Assembly (NCBI GenBank): GCA_051891435.1
Contig: JBJFFE010000050.1
Location: forward strand, 1 to 8,941
Direction of reading: 5' to 3'
DNA: 8,941 nucleotides
Source: UMGS1933 sp051891435
Lineage (GTDB): Bacteria; Bacillota; Clostridia; TANB77; CAG-508
Positions 5,595 through 8,941 of the stretch are shown piece by piece. How positions within the stretch are numbered: the stretch's first letter is position 1; every line of letters begins with the position of its first letter. The notes under the pieces are model-generated. The model saw only the letters and a program-made list of their open reading frames with translations. It had not been told where the DNA came from and did not search any database. Made by a program: the position numbers and the translations under genes.

Positions 5595-6326
5595 TTATAA
5601 TATAAAGCATTCTGTCATAACTAAATTTCCATTGCAATAATAATCAAGAGCATATATCCTAATTGTTCCAAATCGTAAATTTAATTTATCTCTCATTCTT
5701 TGTTCTGTATAAGTAAATTGATTTGTCTGTTCTGTAATAGAAGTATCAACAACTACTTCAAATCCATAATTTTTCATATCTTCTGATGGATTATTTAATA
5801 TATAATTTTTCATTCTATTGATCATATCATTATTTACTTTATATTCTTCTATTGGAACTGATTTACTAAGCTCTTGTATTATTTCTTCTTTTGTTTCTTC
5901 TAAATTTGTATTTTCTTCATCTTTTGTATCTTCTGGAACAACATCTTTTTTATCTTGATTCTCTATTGTTTTATTTGATGATAGCGTACTACTTGTTTTT
6001 ATAGTAGAATTTTCTTGTACTTTTGTTTCTATATTTTGTTTCGTAATATCTTTTATACTCTGTTCTGTCTTCTGTTCTGTTGTTTCTTCTTTTGTATCTT
6101 CTTTTATATTTGCTACAGTAGTTACATTGTTGTCAATTACATTTGATTCAAATGTAATCTCTTCTCCTATAATCTCATTTTTTTGTTCATTTTCAATTTG
6201 ATTTGTACTAGCATTTTTATATCTTGTTATTACTGTTATTGTCGCTACAACTACAATAAATAAAATTATTAAAATATATATTTTGCCAATGATATCTGTG
6301 TTCCAAAATTTCTTCCATAACCACAT
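5595..6326 (-). CDS. Membrane-anchored protein with Thr/Glu/Lys linker (243 aa)
   Basis: I do not recognise this gene. I chose ATG 6326 because AAGGAG (6336-6341) lies 9 nt upstream. The open frame extends to 6401, but that would overlap the sortase gene and has no ribosome site; an ATG at 6335 touches the site. The product starts MWLWKKFWN, has one transmembrane helix (about 12-34), and then a low-complexity linker (about 38-157) rich in Thr, Glu, Lys, Asn and Gln that looks extended and wall-spanning. A compact C-terminal domain (about 165-243) has a helix, a strand VVVD (191-194), the segment FTYTEQR (204-210), and a last pair of strands ending TECFIL. Helix orientation is probably Lys-rich end inside and linker outside. 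It begins 22 bp after the sortase stop, so it is likely a partner of the sortase/SpaA system, perhaps an anchor or assembly factor. Confidence 0.75.
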   Translation of the reverse strand: MWLWKKFWNTDIIGKIYILIILFIVVVATITVITRYKNASTNQIENEQKNEIIGEEITFESNVIDNNVTTVANIKEDTKEETTEQKTEQSIKDITKQNIETKVQENSTIKTSSTLSSNKTIENQDKKDVVPEDTKDEENTNLEETKEEIIQELSKSVPIEEYKVNNDMINRMKNYILNNPSEDMKNYGFEVVVDTSITEQTNQFTYTEQRMRDKLNLRFGTIRIYALDYYCNGNLVMTECFIL

Positions 6327-6335
6327 ACAAATCAT

Positions 6336-6341
6336 CTCCTT
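6336..6341 (-). promoter_or_regulatory. Ribosome binding site fixing the start of the 243-aa gene
   Basis: AAGGAG on the minus strand, 9 nt before ATG 6326. It lies inside the upstream extension of the reading frame (to 6401), showing that the extension is not translated as part of this protein. Confidence 0.6.
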
Positions 6342-6348
6342 TTTTCTT

Positions 6349-6927
6349 CTATTGTAACTCTGAATCCATTGTATTGCAAGTCTTTTCTGTTGCTTGAACA
6401 CATAATCTTTGATTTCTTTTGTTTGCTATACAAGTAATTAAACTTAACTTGTTTTCTTCTGTACTTTCTAATAAAGTCCAATTAGTTTCATATATCACCT
6501 GAATATTATCTACTACATAAGTTCTATCAAAGAATTTAGTTTTATATTTTATGATATCTCCTTCTTCTAACTCATTTATTCTTGCAAAATAGCTATTCTC
6601 ACAGCCTCTATTGTGTCCTGCAAGTCCTATATTTCCATCGTAAGTTGCAGTTTCTTCAATATGACCTATGTAATTTAAAAGTGTTTCACTAGAAGTGCCC
6701 TCTTTTACTGTAGCATTTAGTCCTATTTTATCAATAGTAATTATTCCAAGTACAGAATCATCCCAAATGTCCTCTGCTTTATCATAAGTTACATTCTCAA
6801 ATTCATTATCTGTTTGTATGTCTTCGACATTTACTAATTCTTTATTGTTATTATTAATCAGAAATATTGAAGTTCCTGCAAGTAATAAAATTATTATGAT
6901 CACACATATTATTTTTACTTTTTTCAA
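6349..6927 (-). CDS. Class D-like sortase (membrane cysteine transpeptidase)
   Basis: Sortases cut surface proteins at LPXTG-like motifs and join them to the cell wall or to pilin lysines. This 192-aa protein has an N-terminal signal anchor (about residues 3-24), then a short stalk and the catalytic beta-barrel. The catalytic triad is visible: His105 in AGHNRG, Cys166 in LITCI, Arg174 in NQRLCVQA. The GHNRG-YF-RINELEEGD pattern and LSLITC-R-RLCVQA ending fit clostridial class D sortases better than class A, B or C as I remember them. There is no C-terminal membrane helix, unlike many pilus class C enzymes. Start is TTG 6927, supported by AGGAGG (6934-6939) 6 nt upstream and the hydrophobic start that follows at once. 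The stop of the preceding gene (6938) overlaps this site. Its likely substrate is the LPRTG protein at 2384-5500. Confidence 0.92.
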   Translation of the reverse strand: MKKVKIICVIIIILLLAGTSIFLINNNNKELVNVEDIQTDNEFENVTYDKAEDIWDDSVLGIITIDKIGLNATVKEGTSSETLLNYIGHIEETATYDGNIGLAGHNRGCENSYFARINELEEGDIIKYKTKFFDRTYVVDNIQVIYETNWTLLESTEENKLSLITCIANKRNQRLCVQATEKTCNTMDSELQ

Positions 6928-6933
6928 ATTGCA

Positions 6934-6939
6934 CCTCCT
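6934..6939 (-). promoter_or_regulatory. Ribosome binding site supporting TTG start of the sortase
   Basis: AGGAGG lies 6 nt before TTG 6927 and overlaps the TAG stop of the upstream gene (CTAGGAGG), suggesting translational coupling. No ATG or GTG in a better position would keep the membrane anchor. Confidence 0.65.
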
Positions 6940-7954
6940 AGACCATTATTTCAAATTCTTTGTTTAATATTTGATAGTTTTGTACTTTATCAAAATATTT
7001 AATTTTGACATTCTTATTTCTTATCATTCTATATAGTGATTTTGAAAGCACAATTTTATATGCTCTTGTTTGGAAATTAGTAGGTGTTAAATCTATAAGC
7101 AATTTGCTTTTATTTAAATGTAATCTCTTAATTAGCTTGTACTCTCCATCTTGTAAGTTATATACTTTTACATTTTTTAGTCCAAATAAAATAATTCCAC
7201 TAAAAAATATTATTCCTGTTGTTCCTACTATTGCAGGTACTATATAGCCATACTCTTTTACTTCTTCATATTGAGCAGTAAATGTTGTAGTATCTAAAAC
7301 TTCTTTTGAAATAGTTCCTGTATATTTTATAGTTGCTAAATAACTTGTTATAATGGTTTTTGTTTTTACTCCTTCGTAATACATTGTTCCATTATATTTT
7401 ACAGGTACTTCATTATTTGAAACCATCTCTGTTTCTGCAATATTCCATACAGGATTTACAAGATAGTATGTAGTCCCATTTGCTTTTATTTCCTTTGGTA
7501 TGTCATTTAGTTCATTGCTTGGAACATTGTCGTAAGACTTTTGCAAATATACTTTGTATTCTTCCTGATAGCTGTCTTTAATTTCTACTTTTAATGTACT
7601 GTTATCTCTTGTAAGAGCTCCTGTGTAGCCATCATCTTCAATGTCTTTTGTTTCATTAAATAGGCTAATTACTTTTTCTAAATCATTCGTATTAGTTACT
7701 CTTTCCTCAATTATCTCTTTTTCTTTTGTTAATGTTTTAAAATTATCTATTCTATCAACATTTTTTAGTTCATAGCATACTTTATCTTCAACAATAGTTT
7801 TGTCAATATTATTATAGAATTCATCAGCGACTTTATAGTCTACTGTATTTGTTCGTTCTAATGTTTTCAAATCACTACTACTTGCAAAGCAAACACTTAA
7901 GCATCCTAGCAATATAATTAATATACTTGTTATTCCTAATATTTTTTTACTCAA
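6938..7954 (-). CDS. Secreted/membrane protein with one TM, mobile-element type (338 aa)
   Basis: A signal peptide (about residues 1-25, hydrophobic 5-23, ending CFAS) is followed by a large outside region (26-235), one transmembrane helix (about 236-259, YGYIVPAIVG to FGLK) and a basic inner domain (260-338). Topology is therefore outside-N, inside-C. The outer part has GYTGAL (109-114), a Tyr-rich central stretch and YTGTISKEV (211-219). I remember similar 'GYTG-L' proteins beside sortase and SpaA genes in clostridial conjugative elements, but I cannot name the family. Start TTG 7954 sits inside the last codons of the upstream gene (8-bp overlap) and has AGGAGG (7964-7969) 9 nt upstream. 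It is followed after 10 bp by the sortase gene. A role in building, anchoring or sensing the surface structure is inferred from position only. Confidence 0.75.
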   Translation of the reverse strand: MSKKILGITSILIILLGCLSVCFASSSDLKTLERTNTVDYKVADEFYNNIDKTIVEDKVCYELKNVDRIDNFKTLTKEKEIIEERVTNTNDLEKVISLFNETKDIEDDGYTGALTRDNSTLKVEIKDSYQEEYKVYLQKSYDNVPSNELNDIPKEIKANGTTYYLVNPVWNIAETEMVSNNEVPVKYNGTMYYEGVKTKTIITSYLATIKYTGTISKEVLDTTTFTAQYEEVKEYGYIVPAIVGTTGIIFFSGIILFGLKNVKVYNLQDGEYKLIKRLHLNKSKLLIDLTPTNFQTRAYKIVLSKSLYRMIRNKNVKIKYFDKVQNYQILNKEFEIMV

Positions 7955-8333
7955 ATTCTTCTTCCTCCTCTTCTTTTAATTCCTCATTTAAACTTCTATT
8001 TAGTTCTTTTATAAATTCAAAATTCTTCATCAATTCAGGCAACTTTGTTCTATTTCTAAATTCTATGTCTCCTGCCTCTTCTCCCAATCTACAAAAAACA
8101 TATCCATCTTTTAATTTGTTTAAACGCTTTTCTAGCAATTGAACTTCTTCATATTCTTTGTAGTATTTAATATATCCAAAATGTGCAAATACACATTCTA
8201 TATCGTTTTCTTTATAATTATCTACCTCTAGCTCTTCTAGCAAAACATTATCAGGTATTTTCTTTTGTTCAGTCTCTATTTTCTTAAAATCTTGTTTAGT
8301 TACTGCAATCATTACATTACTATAATATCCCAT
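7947..8333 (-). CDS. Small 'MGYYS' family protein of phages and mobile elements (128 aa)
   Basis: The protein starts MGYYSNV, a start I know from a family of short hypothetical proteins in phages and integrative elements of Bacillota. Further family-like parts are IKYYKEYEEV (55-64), where relatives have 'IKWY--F-EV', and GYVFCRLGEEAGDIE (77-91), where relatives have 'Y-FIRLGED--D-E'. There is no signal peptide or membrane segment. The C-terminus is a run of Glu (EEEEEEFE, 121-128). Function is unknown. ATG 8333 has AAAGGG (8341-8346) 7 nt upstream, in the 13-bp gap after the preceding gene. The stop overlaps the next gene by 8 bp, so the two are probably translationally coupled. Confidence 0.8.
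   Translation of the reverse strand: MGYYSNVMIAVTKQDFKKIETEQKKIPDNVLLEELEVDNYKENDIECVFAHFGYIKYYKEYEEVQLLEKRLNKLKDGYVFCRLGEEAGDIEFRNRTKLPELMKNFEFIKELNRSLNEELKEEEEEEFE
7964..7969 (-). promoter_or_regulatory. Ribosome binding site hidden in a Glu-coding run
   Basis: The GAG/GAA codons for the Glu tail of the MGYYS protein provide AGGAGG 9 nt before TTG 7954. This decides the start of the 338-aa gene and allows coupling through the 8-bp overlap. Confidence 0.6.
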
Positions 8334-8346
8334 AAACTAACCCTTT

Positions 8347-8941
8347 CTATTTCAAACCAAATATTTGAAATACTAACTCTCGTAGTTCTTGATTTAGTAG
8401 AATTGTTAATCCAATTGAAGTTAAAACAAAAACTAATACATAGCAAATAAATTTTACTAGCCTAGTTATAGCTTCTAAAAGTAATGAAAAAAGATATACC
8501 GAATGACTTGGCATATCTGTTTTTGATTTTTCTTTTACTTTCTTATTTTCCTTTGTTTTACTAGTCTTTGTCCTAACTTTATCAAGTATTTTCTGTACTT
8601 TACTTTCTTTTTGAATTACCTCTTCTCGTTTTTTAAATTTCTTTGATTCATTCTTTTGTATTCCATTTTCACCTAATGCTATATTTAATTTTTCTTCTAT
8701 TTTTTGGACTTCAAATTCATTTATAATATTATAAAAACCTAAATCGTATAAATTAGTAAGTACAATATTTTGTTCATTATAATTTGATGCTAATATTATA
8801 ATTCTAGTTTTTGTGTAGAGCCTAGAAAAATTATATATATTTTCTATAATCTCTGTCTCTGAATTCGTAAGTGCATTCAAATCAATAACTAAATATTTTA
8901 TTAGATTAAAATTAATTTTTGTTTCTTTTACATATTGTGAT
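8347..8941 (-). CDS. Receiver-like domain plus membrane anchor, C-terminal part
   Basis: The frame is open to the right edge, so the start lies outside the window. The TTG at 8880 has no ribosome site and would cut through a beta strand, so I reject it as a start. Of 197 visible residues, about 14-90 alternate strands and helices like the second half of a receiver or TadZ/ParA-type alpha/beta domain: strand KYLVID (15-20), helix 27-42, strand RIIILAS (46-52), helix 58-69, short strand YNII (70-73), helix 77-89. Asp20 ends its strand where receivers carry the phosphorylated Asp or P-loop enzymes a Walker B Asp. The Lys expected after the last strand of a receiver is absent. A strongly basic linker (about 98-141) leads to a hydrophobic C-terminus (about 147-182) with one likely membrane helix at 163-182. 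It precedes the MGYYS gene by 13 bp. Position suggests a conjugation or surface-assembly role. Confidence 0.65.
   Translation of the reverse strand, partial: SQYVKETKINFNLIKYLVIDLNALTNSETEIIENIYNFSRLYTKTRIIILASNYNEQNIVLTNLYDLGFYNIINEFEVQKIEEKLNIALGENGIQKNESKKFKKREEVIQKESKVQKILDKVRTKTSKTKENKKVKEKSKTDMPSHSVYLFSLLLEAITRLVKFICYVLVFVLTSIGLTILLNQELRELVFQIFGLK

Noticed and set aside
6327..6401. Longer N-terminus for the 243-aa protein
   Set aside because: It overlaps the sortase gene, lacks a ribosome site and puts a basic segment before the membrane helix. AAGGAG at 6336-6341 points to ATG 6326.
8878..8880. TTG 8880 as start of the rightmost gene
   Set aside because: The frame is open to the window edge, no ribosome site precedes the TTG, and the strand KYLVID is split by it.

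Overview
The window looks like a piece of chromosome or integrated mobile element from a low-GC Bacillota, most likely a gut-type Clostridia. The DNA is very AT-rich (hand counts of coding stretches give about 17-25% GC), the genes carry strong AGGAGG/GGGAGG ribosome binding sites, there are two TTG starts, and the surface protein is of Gram-positive type with an LPXTG motif and a sortase. No gene in the window identifies a species.

Every supported gene lies on the minus strand, so transcription runs from high to low coordinates. From the right edge: the 3' part of a gene for a receiver-like domain joined to a membrane anchor (8347-8941); a small soluble 'MGYYS' protein of the kind found in phages and conjugative elements (7947-8333); a secreted or membrane protein with one transmembrane helix (6938-7954); a class D-like sortase (6349-6927); a membrane protein with a long Thr/Glu/Lys linker and a small outer domain (5595-6326); then, after a good intrinsic terminator and a leader hairpin, a 1038-residue SpaA-type surface protein (2384-5500); a hairpin; and a soluble protein of unknown function (1744-2337) followed by a terminator. 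The first five genes are tightly packed or overlapping and look like one operon. SpaA and the 197-residue gene look like its far end, or an attenuated extension of it.

The SpaA protein has a signal peptide, a thioester (TQXA-type) domain, six Cna-B domains expected to form Lys-Asn isopeptide bonds, and a DUF11-like domain. It ends exactly at LPRTGM, with no hydrophobic or basic tail. With the sortase it suggests a stretchable, covalently reactive surface adhesin or pilus-like stalk made by a mobile element, probably for cell-cell contact or host attachment. The exact role is inference.

Between 1236 and 1690 lies a non-coding stretch that is richer in GC (39% over the 180 bases counted) and crowded with inverted repeats. 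It is a candidate origin of transfer or structured RNA, but no relaxase gene is in view to support the oriT reading. Left of it, a well-spaced sigma-A-type promoter (1261-1289) drives a small DUF6809-like protein and the N-terminal part of a 7TM sensor histidine kinase that runs off the left edge. No tRNA, rRNA, CRISPR array, transposase or integrase was seen.
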